The notes below the pieces were generated by a model. The model searched no databases, was not told where the DNA came from, and worked only from the letters and a program-made list of their open reading frames with translations. From Fluviicola sp. (GTDB lineage Bacteria > Bacteroidota > Bacteroidia > Flavobacteriales_D > Crocinitomicaceae), in the NCBI GenBank assembly GCA_017983675.1, contig JAGOAZ010000006.1:62001-126000 (forward strand): DNA of 64,000 nucleotides, in the 5' to 3' direction. The translations under genes were made by a program, and so were the position numbers. Positions 26,920-36,050 of the stretch are shown piece after piece. Position 1 is the first letter of the stretch. The number at the start of each line of letters is the position of its first letter.

Positions 26920-27471
26920 CTATTTGATTAACGCAAGTAATTCTGCTTGCAACGAAACTCCTTTGTCTTCATTATACCAATGTTGCAAAGCTGTTTTTAG
27001 TTCGTGAATTTCTGTTTGTTTTTCTTTTAAGTCATCGTATAAAACCTGACAAGCTTTTGGACGAGGACCCCAAACTGCTAAATCTTTTCCCGCTTCGTCT
27101 CTTATTACTAAAATTGGAATTGATTTTCCGCCATTCGTCAAATAGTTGTCTATTAAAAATGGTGCTGAATCACGTAATTGAAAGTCAATTGTTACCAATG
27201 AGTTCAATTCAGCTAAACGCGCTAAAAACGGAACGATGTGAGCAGCGTCACCACACCAAGGCTCTGTAATCACTATCCATTGTTGTGGTGATCTTATCGC
27301 GCAAATTGAAGCTTCTAAATCAGCTTGAATTATGCCGTGCTTTACCCAACGATTCATGCGCGACCAATTTAACTTGGCATAGTTGAAAAAATCTGCGTCG
27401 TTATAAGGTGCATTCGGTGCATCACTTTTTAATATTTCTTCGAACTGGTCTAAATATGCTTGAAAAGTCAT
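26920..27471 (-). CDS. Thioredoxin-fold protein with single-Cys WCGDA motif
   Basis: A 183-residue cytoplasmic protein without a signal peptide. The thioredoxin-like core is at about residues 50-145. The active-site position reads 'ITEPWCGDAAHIVP', so only the first Cys of CxxC is present, and the cis-Pro loop is 'GKSIPILVI'. I recall similar WCGDA proteins elsewhere in Bacteroidota and Bacilli, so the loss looks family-wide and not a local mutation. The function is unknown; monothiol exchange or a non-redox role is inference. Confidence 0.8.
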   Translation of the reverse strand: MTFQAYLDQFEEILKSDAPNAPYNDADFFNYAKLNWSRMNRWVKHGIIQADLEASICAIRSPQQWIVITEPWCGDAAHIVPFLARLAELNSLVTIDFQLRDSAPFLIDNYLTNGGKSIPILVIRDEAGKDLAVWGPRPKACQVLYDDLKEKQTEIHELKTALQHWYNEDKGVSLQAELLALIK

Positions 27472-27540
27472 GTTGCAAAAGTTTTTTTATCAAAATTAAG
27501 GAAGAGATTCAAACTAAAAGGTAACCGATATTACTTACAG

Positions 27541-28776
27541 CTATTTTACATCAAAAATAAGTGAAGTGATTTTGGTTGTATCGAAAAACGAAATGGCCAC
27601 TTCTTGAACAGCTTTGCTCGTAATGTTATCAATTCCAGCATAAATTTCTTCAATTGAATCTATTTGGTTGAATAACAGTAAACTTTTTGCTAACCCTTGC
27701 ATCAAACCTACATTCGAATCGAGTGACAAAGCAATATGTCCTTTGAGCTGTTCTTTGGCTACTTTTAATTGCTTTTCAGTTAAAGGAGTCGTTTTCAGCT
27801 TTTCAATTTCTTTGTAAACAATTCGAAGTGTTTTATCCAAATGTTTTTGATCGGAACCAAAATATATGGACCAATAACCCAAGTCGGGAAAAGGCGAATA
27901 ATGCGCTTCGATCGTATAACTGTAACCGTATTTTTCACGTACCGATAAATTCAATCGTGAATTGAGAGCAGGCCCACCTAACACATTGATCAACAAGGTC
28001 ATCACCCTTCTCGATTCATCTCCATAACCTGGAGCAATTCCTCCAAGAACTGCGTGCGCTTGGTAATTACTCTCGTTTAATCGTTTCGTTAAAATCAGTT
28101 GTTCTTGAAACGGTTGTGGTTGCTCAATTGGTTTACCAACAGGTAGCTGAGCAAATTGTTTTTCTAATAAAGCTGTTACTTTTTTCAATGAAGCGGAACC
28201 AACATAGGATACAACTGCATTTTCAGCAAAGAAAAACCGTCCAACATAATCGAGTAAAAGAGAACGATTAAATGATTGAACTGTTTCAGGTGTCCCGAGA
28301 ATATTGTTTCCAAGCGGGTGATTGGGAAATAATAGGGCTTCAAAATCATCAAATATTTTCTCGCTTGGATTATCCATGTAAGAATTTAATTCATCCAAAA
28401 CGATTTCTTTTTCCTTTTCAATTTCTTTTTCCGGAAAATTGCTATTAATGACAATATCCGCTAATAAATCTGCTGCACGTGTGATGTGTTTGTTGACAAA
28501 CGATGCATAGATACAGATTTCTTCTTTGGTCGTATAAGCGTTTAACTCTCCCCCAACATTGTCCAAGCGCGATAAAATTTGCAAGGGCTTTCTATTGGAA
28601 GTTCCTTTGAAAATACAATGTTCTAAGAAATGAGCCAATCCAATTTCGTTTTCCTTTTCGTAGCGTGAACCTGCTAAAAAGGTAATTCCCAAATGTGCAA
28701 CAGGCGAAGTTGTGTGCAAATACACAAAACGAAGTCCATTTGAAAGAGTTACTATTTTGGGTTTTATTTCAATCAT
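27541..28776 (-). CDS. M16 family zinc peptidase, complete-motif (self-sufficient) type
   Basis: A 411-residue protein, the length of the short M16B processing peptidases, without a signal peptide. The inverted zinc motif is H49-F-L-E52-H53 and the downstream ligand region is 'EKEKEIVLDELNSYMDNP'. The complementary Arg/Tyr pair is also present in the C-terminal half ('VREKYGYSYTIEAHY'), so a homodimer could be active. The pdxH stop codon directly abuts its start codon, so the two are very likely cotranscribed. Confidence 0.92.
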   Translation of the reverse strand: MIEIKPKIVTLSNGLRFVYLHTTSPVAHLGITFLAGSRYEKENEIGLAHFLEHCIFKGTSNRKPLQILSRLDNVGGELNAYTTKEEICIYASFVNKHITRAADLLADIVINSNFPEKEIEKEKEIVLDELNSYMDNPSEKIFDDFEALLFPNHPLGNNILGTPETVQSFNRSLLLDYVGRFFFAENAVVSYVGSASLKKVTALLEKQFAQLPVGKPIEQPQPFQEQLILTKRLNESNYQAHAVLGGIAPGYGDESRRVMTLLINVLGGPALNSRLNLSVREKYGYSYTIEAHYSPFPDLGYWSIYFGSDQKHLDKTLRIVYKEIEKLKTTPLTEKQLKVAKEQLKGHIALSLDSNVGLMQGLAKSLLLFNQIDSIEEIYAGIDNITSKAVQEVAISFFDTTKITSLIFDVK

Positions 28777-29424
28777 TTATGGATTCTTTCGATAAATATC
28801 CCAAGTCTCTACAGCTGTTTTTTCAAAAACAATACGGTCGTGTAAACGGGAAGGTCGACCTTGCCAAAACTCGATGCGAATGGGATCAATGATGTAACCT
28901 CCCCAATGTGGAGGACGAGGAACTTCATCAGGAAATTGTTCGGATAAGACTTGTATACGTTGTTCTAATTCATCACGAGAGGTCAAGCGCTCACTTTGAT
29001 GCGATGCCCATGCTCCGAGTTTACTACTTCTTGGACGTGATTGAAAATAATCGTCACTCATTGCTTCTGGAATTTTTGTTACCATTCCAGAAATACTAAT
29101 TTGTCGTTCCAATTCCGGCCAAAAAAACAAGGCATGAACTTTATTGTTTTCAGCAATTGCTTTTCCTTTATCGCTATTATAATTCGTGTAAAACACAATT
29201 CCTTCGGACAATATTTCTTTCAAATAGACAATACGAGCATGTGGGAATCCATCCAAACCAATTGTTGAAACAGACATCGCATTTGGTTCATTGGCAGGTT
29301 TTAAGGTAGCATCTTGCAACCATTTGGCCAACAAAGCAAAAGGTTCATCACCAAAATGATCCTCTAATTTACCTTTGTCAAATTGATGATGATCGTTGCG
29401 AACTTGATTTAAAAATTGATCCAT
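28777..29424 (-). CDS. pdxH: Pyridoxamine 5'-phosphate oxidase
   Basis: A 215-residue FMN enzyme of vitamin B6 metabolism that converts PNP or PMP to PLP. Recognised by 'NAMSVSTIGLDGFPHARIVYLK', 'GIVFYTNYNSDKGKAI', 'RPRSSKLGAWASHQS', and the C-terminal 'PPHWGGYIIDPIRIEFWQGRP' region ending 'RLHDRIVF'. Full length for the family. It lies 8 bases after the DUF4494 gene and abuts the M16 gene, forming a leftward operon. Confidence 0.95.
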   Translation of the reverse strand: MDQFLNQVRNDHHQFDKGKLEDHFGDEPFALLAKWLQDATLKPANEPNAMSVSTIGLDGFPHARIVYLKEILSEGIVFYTNYNSDKGKAIAENNKVHALFFWPELERQISISGMVTKIPEAMSDDYFQSRPRSSKLGAWASHQSERLTSRDELEQRIQVLSEQFPDEVPRPPHWGGYIIDPIRIEFWQGRPSRLHDRIVFEKTAVETWDIYRKNP

Positions 29425-29432
29425 CCGAACTA

Positions 29433-30023
29433 TTATTCTTCTTCGCCGAATTGATCGTCGATGATGCTATCTTCTTCATCTTCATCAGATCCTGGTGCAG
29501 AAAAAACTGTTTTTGTTCCTAAAATATGTTCGGCAACTTCTTTTTTGACTTGTTTTTCAAAATCGTTTGCAACAACGTCTTCGCTTTCGTCTGAATAAGG
29601 GAAAATGTCAATAATTGGGGAAACAGTAATCGCAGGAATCATATAATCAATCATCAAACCACCCAAACTTTCTTTCAAACGTTCGTATGCTTCTTTCACT
29701 GAATGAGCAGTAATTAAGAAATTTTGAGAAACTCTTTTTGCTTTCGCTCCTTCTTCACCTCCATCTGATCCAGATTCATAGGTGATTTTACATTTGTACC
29801 AAACATCTGCATCATCGTAATGGAAAATATCGTGAAAATCAGCACGAGCAATACCTGTAACGATAAATTCACCACGTATCAAAGCACCTAATTCTCCGTA
29901 GATTCTTGCTTCGGCATCAGTGAAGGTCATTGCAGCGACCAAATAAGGTTCAGAAACACGCTTAAATGTTCCGTCTTCTAATTGTTTTGTATATTTTACT
30001 TTTACGTTGAACCAACTATTCAT
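29433..30023 (-). CDS. DUF4494 family protein
   Basis: A 196-residue cytoplasmic protein with 'WFNVKVKYTKQLEDGTFKRV', 'SEPYLVAAMTFTDAEARIY' and 'GIARADFHDIF', followed by an acidic tail ('GSDEDEEDSI'). DUF4494 is a Bacteroidota-centred family with no assigned function. It heads the DUF4494-pdxH-M16 run, with a candidate -7 element 20 bases upstream. I can say nothing more about its role. Confidence 0.85.
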   Translation of the reverse strand: MNSWFNVKVKYTKQLEDGTFKRVSEPYLVAAMTFTDAEARIYGELGALIRGEFIVTGIARADFHDIFHYDDADVWYKCKITYESGSDGGEEGAKAKRVSQNFLITAHSVKEAYERLKESLGGLMIDYMIPAITVSPIIDIFPYSDESEDVVANDFEKQVKKEVAEHILGTKTVFSAPGSDEDEEDSIIDDQFGEEE

Positions 30024-30043
30024 AATCTTATTTTTAAGGAGAA

Positions 30044-30051
30044 CAAAAATA
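30044..30051 (-). promoter_or_regulatory. Candidate -7 element (TATTTTTG) for the DUF4494-pdxH-M16 operon
   Basis: TATTTTTG on the minus strand, ending 20 bases before the ATG at 30023. No clear -33 TTG. Confidence 0.4.
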
Positions 30052-30115
30052 CAAAATGGATTAGCGAAATCCGCTTAAATCTATCGAATTTTATTCAAAT
30101 TGTTTGTAACTACTA

Positions 30116-31195
30116 TCAATCGTTATAGAGCATGTCATTGTAGTAAACAATCACAGAACGATTGGGTAAAATTGCCATTACTGCGTTTCCATTTACTATG
30201 TATTCTGCAGATGCTAATGTTGTCAAAACTTTTGATCGACCAGCAATGCAAGCGCCAACTCCATTGATATTTGTTTTATAAGCAATTACGTTGTTTTTTA
30301 ACTTCCATTCTTTCAATGCATACGGTGTCACAATTGTTTTTACACCATCAACTAAGGTATATGCATAATTTGCATCACCCCACAAAACCACATCATCTTT
30401 TGCGTCCCAATATTGAAAAAACGAAGCTAATTCTTGTTGCTTCCCGTTTCCGTAATAATTCAAATTACCTTGAATATCTTCGTAAATGACAAACCCACGA
30501 CAGGCTTTCATTTTGGACACATGCATGTCTTCCACATCTAAGAATTCTCCATTTTGAAAAACAGCAAAAGTTCGTGTATTCGGGTCATTAAACGCAACAA
30601 TATCCGTTCCTGCAGCAAATTGAAAAGGTTGATTTCCATTCCAAACACCGATTTCGTAAATTTCTCCCCGCCAGAAAAGTTTGTAATAATTTCCATTATC
30701 ACGAAAAACCACAACATTATCTCCAACAAAATCAGGCATATACATATCAGCTGTTTGTTGCATCAATTGAATGGTTTTTCCTTTATAGATTACGTTCAAT
30801 GTGTAATACCGTAAGTCTTGATAAACTAAAAGTGAATCCCCTACTTCATAATTTCCTCCAAAAGAAGTAATGTTGTAAGGCTTACCATTTTCATAGTAAT
30901 ACATTAATTGACCAATATTCCACGCTATTATGTGATCCGACATTTTATAGGAAACGAATTGATTGGTTATCAATTTAGTTTGGGTACCGTTGAACACTTT
31001 AAAATCTTTTTGCGCATTCATGTATGCAACAAATTCATCACCCAATGTCATATTAGTCACTTCGTTGTGTTCTATCTGAGAAAAATATCCATTGTTAAAT
31101 GCTCGAACAAATCTATTGAAGTCGGTATAGGTAAAAATACTTTGTCCAAACGAAAGTATTGGAGCAAAAGAAAATAAAACAATGATGTATCTCAT
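30116..31195 (-). CDS. Exported protein of unknown function, probable beta-propeller-like repeats
   Basis: A 359-residue protein with a signal peptide ('MRYIIVLFSFAPILSFGQ'). I do not recognise a named domain. The body repeats units of about 45-50 residues with the rhythm 'V-x-Y-x-D/N ... Y-Y-x-G-K' ('YYYENGKPYNI', 'LNVIYKGKTIQL', 'KLFWRGEIYEIG', 'FAVFQNGEFLDV', 'NYYGNGKQQELA', 'YTLVDGVKTIV'), giving six to seven blade-like repeats. That suggests a beta-propeller in the periplasm or at the cell surface. It is a single gene, divergent from the M16 pair. Confidence 0.75.
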   Translation of the reverse strand: MRYIIVLFSFAPILSFGQSIFTYTDFNRFVRAFNNGYFSQIEHNEVTNMTLGDEFVAYMNAQKDFKVFNGTQTKLITNQFVSYKMSDHIIAWNIGQLMYYYENGKPYNITSFGGNYEVGDSLLVYQDLRYYTLNVIYKGKTIQLMQQTADMYMPDFVGDNVVVFRDNGNYYKLFWRGEIYEIGVWNGNQPFQFAAGTDIVAFNDPNTRTFAVFQNGEFLDVEDMHVSKMKACRGFVIYEDIQGNLNYYGNGKQQELASFFQYWDAKDDVVLWGDANYAYTLVDGVKTIVTPYALKEWKLKNNVIAYKTNINGVGACIAGRSKVLTTLASAEYIVNGNAVMAILPNRSVIVYYNDMLYND

Positions 31196-31319
31196 GAAAC
31201 GAAAATAGCAAAAATATAACGCTCAATACTCACAATTTATTATAATAAATAATTGAATCAAGTTAGGAAAGCAATTTTTTGTTCTTATTTTCGCATTGAT
31301 TAAGATACAAAATATCACT

Positions 31320-32786
31320 ATGAAGAAAGCTATTATTGCTGCATTATTGGTATCAAGTATTACACCATCCTTTGCACAAGAGAAAGTAAAGTATGTTGAA
31401 TACAACTTACCAAATGGAATGCACGTTATTTTGCATGAAGAACATGCAACCCCAATCGTTGCCGTTTCGGTCATGTACCATGTCGGATCGAAAAATGAAA
31501 ATCCCAACAGAACAGGATTTGCCCATTTTTTTGAGCACCTTTTATTTGAAGGTTCAACTAACATCAAACGTGGAGAATATTCTGAATTAGTTGAGAAAAA
31601 TGGTGGTGCATTGAATGCAAACACTTCTCAAGACAGAACGTACTACTACGAATTGCTGTCATCCAATCAATTAGAGTTGGGATTATGGTTGGAAAGTGAG
31701 CGTTTGTTGCATGCCAAAGTAGAACAAACAGGTGTTGAAACGCAACGTGAAGTAGTGAAAGAGGAAAAACGTCAACGCGTTGACAACCAGCCTTATGCTT
31801 CTTTCATGGAAAACATGTTCAAATTAGCATACAAAAATCACCCATACAATTGGGTTCCAATTGGAAGTATGGAACATTTGAATGCTGCGCAAGAAATTGA
31901 TTACGTTAATTTTTACCGTACGTTCTATGTTCCTGCAAATGCAGTTTTATCAATTGCTGGTGATATCAACATTGAGCAAACAAAAAAATGGATAGAAAAA
32001 TATTTTGGTTCTATTCCAAAAGGAGAAGCGATTAACTTGTACCGCGATTTTGAAAATTTAACTGATGCTGATTTTGAAGCAAAATACAGTGTTAAGAAAA
32101 GTGCATTCAACGCTGCTGATTTCAATAATCCAAAAGATGCAAAAGCAAAAGAAGTATTGAAAACTTCCGCTAACAAAGCAATTGAAATTCCTCGTCCAAA
32201 AGGAATGTTTGAACCAATCAATGGTATTGTGAAAGACACTGTTTACGACAACATTCAATTACCTGCTGTATTCATGGGGTATAAATTCCCGAAAGAAACA
32301 GATGCTGATTTTGCTGCATTGGAATTATTAAACGCTGTGCTTTCTGGAAGTACTTCTTCTCGTATGAACAAGAATATTATTGAGAAGAAAGAACAAGCTG
32401 TAGCGGCATTTTCGTTTGCATTCAACATGGAAGATCCAGGAATGGGAATCGTAGCAGCAATTGCAGCTGGAGGAGTTGAAATTCCAAGTTTAGAGGCTTC
32501 GTTGAATGAAGAAATTGAATTGATTCAAAAAGAATTAATTTCTGTGGAAGAATTTGAAAAAATTCGCAATCAATTTGAAAATCAATTGGTATCATCAAAC
32601 TCATCGGTTGCAGGTATTGCAGAAAACCTTGCACAAAACTACATGTACTTTGGAAGTACGGAGTTAATCAATAAACAAATGGAGCGTTACATGAGTGTTA
32701 CTCGTGAAGATATTCAACGTGTTGCAAAAAAATATTTGACACAAGACAACCGCATCATTTTATATTATTTACCAAAAGGAAATTAA
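31320..32786 (+). CDS. M16 family peptidase, zinc-binding subunit of a two-gene pair
   Basis: A 488-residue exported protein (signal peptide 'MKKAIIAALLVSSITPSFA'; ATG 31320 preferred over TTG 31296). The zinc motif H69-F-F-E72-H73 is intact ('FAHFFEHLLFEGST') with the distal Glu region 'QREVVKEEKRQR'. The Arg/Tyr pair that normally completes the site in the C-terminal half is not seen: the equivalent strand reads 'NKNIIEKKEQAVAAFSF'. With the next gene, 6 bases on, it fits the heterodimeric M16B model. It probably acts as a periplasmic oligopeptidase or processing enzyme. Confidence 0.92.
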   Translation: MKKAIIAALLVSSITPSFAQEKVKYVEYNLPNGMHVILHEEHATPIVAVSVMYHVGSKNENPNRTGFAHFFEHLLFEGSTNIKRGEYSELVEKNGGALNANTSQDRTYYYELLSSNQLELGLWLESERLLHAKVEQTGVETQREVVKEEKRQRVDNQPYASFMENMFKLAYKNHPYNWVPIGSMEHLNAAQEIDYVNFYRTFYVPANAVLSIAGDINIEQTKKWIEKYFGSIPKGEAINLYRDFENLTDADFEAKYSVKKSAFNAADFNNPKDAKAKEVLKTSANKAIEIPRPKGMFEPINGIVKDTVYDNIQLPAVFMGYKFPKETDADFAALELLNAVLSGSTSSRMNKNIIEKKEQAVAAFSFAFNMEDPGMGIVAAIAAGGVEIPSLEASLNEEIELIQKELISVEEFEKIRNQFENQLVSSNSSVAGIAENLAQNYMYFGSTELINKQMERYMSVTREDIQRVAKKYLTQDNRIILYYLPKGN

Positions 32787-32792
32787 TCGGTC

Positions 32793-34871
32793 ATGAAAAA
32801 GTTATTATTACTAGTTGCTATTTCAGCAATAACAGGAGTAAACGGACAAATTGACCGTTCAGTTCGCCCTAAGGCTGCTGCAGCTCCTGCAATTAACATC
32901 AAAAACTCAGAAGTTTTCAAAACTGCAAATGGTATCACTGTTGTGCTTTCTGAAAACCATAAACTACCACGTGTTTCATTCAACATGGTTATGGGAGCTT
33001 CGCCAATGATAGAAGGTTCTAAAGCTGGTGCAAATCAATTAATGGGACAATTGCTTTTATCAGGAACTGCTGCGCGTTCAAAAGATGTGTTGGACAAAGA
33101 AATTGATTACATGGGCGCAACATTGAATGCTGATGGTTCATCGTTATACCTATCTTGTTTGACGAAACATTTGGAAAAATCACTCGGAATCATGCAAGAT
33201 GTGTTAATGAATCCAACGTTTCCTGAAAGTGAATTTGCACGTATCAAAAAACAAGCTGAAAGTGGATTATTAGCAGCAAAATCAAGTCCAGATGAGATGG
33301 CGGGAAATGCTGAAAGAAAAATTAATTTTCCAAATCACCCAAACAGTGACGTGATGAACGAAGCAAGTTTGGCAGCTATCACTCGTGATGATATTGTTGC
33401 GAACTTCAAACAAATTTTCACTCCTGATGGTGCTTACCTTGTTATTGTTGGTGATATCAATAAAGAACAAGCAAGTAAAATGGTGGATCAATATTTTGGA
33501 TCATGGAGAGGAACAGCTGTTTACAAACAAGATTATTCTTCGTTGTTCAAAAACAAGGGAAATCGTGTCATTTTTGTTAACAAACCAGGTGCAGTTCAAT
33601 CGGTCATCAATGTTACTTTCCCTGTTGCTGTAAGACCAGGTGAAAAAGATCAATTAGCATTGAATGTGTTGAATAGTATTTTTGGAGGTGGCGCTTTTGG
33701 TTCGCGTTTGATGCAAAATCTACGTGAAGATAAAGCATACACATACGGTTGCTATTCCGACTTACAAGTAACACGTGATGGAAGTTGGTTGAGTGCATCT
33801 GGAAGTTTTAGAAATGACGTTTCTGACTCAGCTATCACACAATTATTGTATGAATTCAACCGCATTGCTGAAGGATATGTAACAGAAGACGAATTGAATT
33901 TAGCAAAATCTGTTATGGCAGGTGGATTTGCTCGTTCATTAGAAAGTCCTCAAACAATCGCTCGATTTGCTTTAAATATCATTCGCAATAATTTGGAAAG
34001 TGATTATTATCAAAATTACTTGAAACGTTTGGATGCAATTACAAAAGAAGATGTGTTAAACATGGCGCAAAAATACTTTACGAATGGTTTTAACATTATT
34101 GTTGTCGGTAACGAAGCAGTATTGGATAAAATCAAAGTATTTGATGCTGATGGTAAAATTGAAAAATTAGATGCTTTTGGAAACGAAGTGAAAGACGTGA
34201 AAAAAGCAACTATCTCGGCTGACGAATTGTTGTCAAACTATGTGAATGCTGTTACTTTAACGAATTCTCCGAAAGCGTTAGCAAAGAAAATGAAGAAAAT
34301 CAAATCGATTGCTAAAGAAACAAGCATTACTATCCCTGGAGCGCCAATGACTTTGAAGTTAACGGAAGTAAACGTTGCTCCGAACAAAGAAGCAATGAAA
34401 TTAGAAGCACAAGGTATGGTTTTCCAAAGTTCGTATTTCGATGGTACAAAAGGTGCTGAAAAAAATATGCAAACGGGAGAAAAAACAATGACGGAAGCAG
34501 AAATTGCAGCGAAGAAAAAAAGCGCTGGATTCTTTCCTGAAATGTCATACAAAACAACTGGTATGACTTATGAGTTGAAAGGTATCGAAACGATCAACAA
34601 CAAAGATTACTATGTTTTAGCGACTAATGATGGCGAAAGTCAACGTTTTGATTATTACGATGTAACAACGTACATGAAATACAAAACACTTTCTATTAGT
34701 CAACAAGGTGGTGAAACTGCTGAGATTACAGTAATGTTTGATGATTACAGAGAAGTGAATGGATTAATGATTCCTTACAAATTGATTCAAGTTATCGGCG
34801 AAATGTCGTTAGAAGGAACAGTGAAAGAGGTATTGTTCAATAGCAAAATTGACGATTCATTATTCAAATAA
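32793..34871 (+). CDS. M16 family peptidase-like subunit without zinc motif, with extra C-terminal domain
   Basis: A 692-residue exported protein (signal peptide 'MKKLLLLVAISAITGVNG'). The M16 fold covers about residues 35-470. At the HxxEH position it reads 'AGANQLMGQLLLSGT', so it cannot bind zinc there, but the C-terminal half keeps the substrate-side pair in 'NLREDKAYTYG'. This is the pattern of the non-catalytic partner in split M16B enzymes. Residues about 500-692 add a beta-rich module ('YYDVTTYMKYKTLSI', 'DDYREVNGLMIPYKL') resembling LolA/outer-membrane lipoprotein-sorting folds. It ends at a strong terminator. Confidence 0.9.
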   Translation: MKKLLLLVAISAITGVNGQIDRSVRPKAAAAPAINIKNSEVFKTANGITVVLSENHKLPRVSFNMVMGASPMIEGSKAGANQLMGQLLLSGTAARSKDVLDKEIDYMGATLNADGSSLYLSCLTKHLEKSLGIMQDVLMNPTFPESEFARIKKQAESGLLAAKSSPDEMAGNAERKINFPNHPNSDVMNEASLAAITRDDIVANFKQIFTPDGAYLVIVGDINKEQASKMVDQYFGSWRGTAVYKQDYSSLFKNKGNRVIFVNKPGAVQSVINVTFPVAVRPGEKDQLALNVLNSIFGGGAFGSRLMQNLREDKAYTYGCYSDLQVTRDGSWLSASGSFRNDVSDSAITQLLYEFNRIAEGYVTEDELNLAKSVMAGGFARSLESPQTIARFALNIIRNNLESDYYQNYLKRLDAITKEDVLNMAQKYFTNGFNIIVVGNEAVLDKIKVFDADGKIEKLDAFGNEVKDVKKATISADELLSNYVNAVTLTNSPKALAKKMKKIKSIAKETSITIPGAPMTLKLTEVNVAPNKEAMKLEAQGMVFQSSYFDGTKGAEKNMQTGEKTMTEAEIAAKKKSAGFFPEMSYKTTGMTYELKGIETINNKDYYVLATNDGESQRFDYYDVTTYMKYKTLSISQQGGETAEITVMFDDYREVNGLMIPYKLIQVIGEMSLEGTVKEVLFNSKIDDSLFK

Positions 34872-34892
34872 ATCACAAATAAATTAATCAGA

Positions 34893-34925
34893 AAGAGGTT
34901 GTTCCATTGGGACAACCTTTTTTTA
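34893..34925 (+). terminator. Terminator of the M16 pair
   Basis: A 10-bp stem with one G-T pair, AGGTTGTTCC (34896-34905) and GGGACAACCT (34909-34918), 3-base loop, then a run of seven T. Confidence 0.9.
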
Positions 34926-34926
34926 T

Positions 34927-35847
34927 TTAGTGTATTCTTTCTTGTCCGTTCAGTAATCCACCTGTATGAATGAATACAATTTTTTGTAGTTCATCGAAAG
35001 GTGCTAATTGATCAATCCAAGCCAATAGCGCGTAAAATGCTTTAGCTGTATAGACTAAATCCAATGGCAAATCAAATGCTTGTTGTTGCGCTTGTTTAAA
35101 GGCAATTAATTCGGGTGTTGTTTTCGCATAACCACCAAAATGTGCATGTTCATGAACAACGACTTGTTTTAATTTATCTGCTATTAATTCGTCATCCACA
35201 TAAAAAGGGTACAATATCGATTTCATTTCTGCCAGTGCATCAAATCCTTTTAAAGCGGGAACAACATGTAACGTTGTGTTTTCAGGAAGCGCAGTTAATA
35301 TGCCGCAACTTGTAGTTGTCGTTCCTTGTGCGACAAAAATATGGTCGCATTCAAAGGGAATTTCTTGTATGATTTCTTGACAGCCTATTAATCCATGATA
35401 ATTAGCTCCACCTTCTGGAACCAATAAAAAAGTTGGATAATCCTCTTTCCACTCTTCTTGCGTGATTTTTTCATTGCGTAATTGATATTCCACACGTGAA
35501 ATAAAAATCAATTGCATACCTAATTCAGCACAACGCTTTAAATTTTCATTACTTGTTTCGGTTAGTTCCTCTCCTCGGACAACTCCTATCGATTTTAATC
35601 CCGATTTGTTACATGCCGCAGCTGTTGCTAACAAATGATTCGAGAAAGCGCCACCAAAGGTTAAAATCCCTTCCTTTTTCTGATAATTTGCTAATTCAAT
35701 GGAATAATTCAATTTACGCCACTTATTCCCCGAGACTTCTTTATCGATCAAATCATCTCTTTTTACAAAAACTTGAACATTTTTGTCAACAAACTGTTTA
35801 GCAGTTAGCGCTTGCAATTGTGATAATTTAGTCGAATAAAGCTGCAT
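34927..35847 (-). CDS. ACC deaminase/D-cysteine desulfhydrase-like PLP enzyme
   Basis: A 306-residue fold-type II PLP protein. The PLP Lys lies in 'VSGNKWRKLNY' and the phosphate-binding region in 'FGGAFSNHLLATAAAC'. 'VPEGGANYHGLIGCQEI' and 'VAQGTTTTSCGIL' fit the ACC deaminase/D-cysteine desulfhydrase family. Most bacterial members without plant association are D-cysteine desulfhydrases, so I favour that, but substrate choice cannot be fixed from motifs here. It is divergent from the DUF5522 gene with 20 bases between starts. Confidence 0.87.
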   Translation of the reverse strand: MQLYSTKLSQLQALTAKQFVDKNVQVFVKRDDLIDKEVSGNKWRKLNYSIELANYQKKEGILTFGGAFSNHLLATAAACNKSGLKSIGVVRGEELTETSNENLKRCAELGMQLIFISRVEYQLRNEKITQEEWKEDYPTFLLVPEGGANYHGLIGCQEIIQEIPFECDHIFVAQGTTTTSCGILTALPENTTLHVVPALKGFDALAEMKSILYPFYVDDELIADKLKQVVVHEHAHFGGYAKTTPELIAFKQAQQQAFDLPLDLVYTAKAFYALLAWIDQLAPFDELQKIVFIHTGGLLNGQERIH

Positions 35848-35855
35848 AGAAATTA

Positions 35856-35864
35856 TATTTTTGC
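35856..35864 (+). promoter_or_regulatory. Candidate -7 element TATTTTTGC touching the DUF5522 start
   Basis: A perfect TAnnTTTG match whose last base is 3 bases before ATG 35868. If used, transcription would begin at or within a few bases of the start codon, giving a leaderless mRNA. Confidence 0.4.
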
Positions 35865-35867
35865 ATT

Positions 35868-36050
35868 ATGAATAACGATCGTCCTCTTCCGAAAAATAAA
35901 TCATTGGCTTCGGAAGACTTTTATTACAGTCCTGAAGGATTTATTGTTTTTACTGAACACTATCATTTAAAACGCGGATATTGTTGTAAAAGTGGCTGTA
36001 AACATTGTCCTTACGGCTATGACAAACGCACTGATTCGTTTAAAAAATAA
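35868..36050 (+). CDS. DUF5522 family small Cys-rich protein
   Basis: A 60-residue protein. 'EDFYYSPEGFIVFTEHYHLKRGYCC' (in part) leads into a Cys cluster C-C-x-x-x-C-x-x-C in 'GYCCKSGCKHCPYGY', likely a zinc or other metal site. It matches the DUF5522 family of short proteins common in Bacteroidota and Proteobacteria, function unknown. Its TAA directly abuts the TTA (reverse stop) of the convergent acyltransferase gene, with no base between. Confidence 0.82.
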   Translation: MNNDRPLPKNKSLASEDFYYSPEGFIVFTEHYHLKRGYCCKSGCKHCPYGYDKRTDSFKK

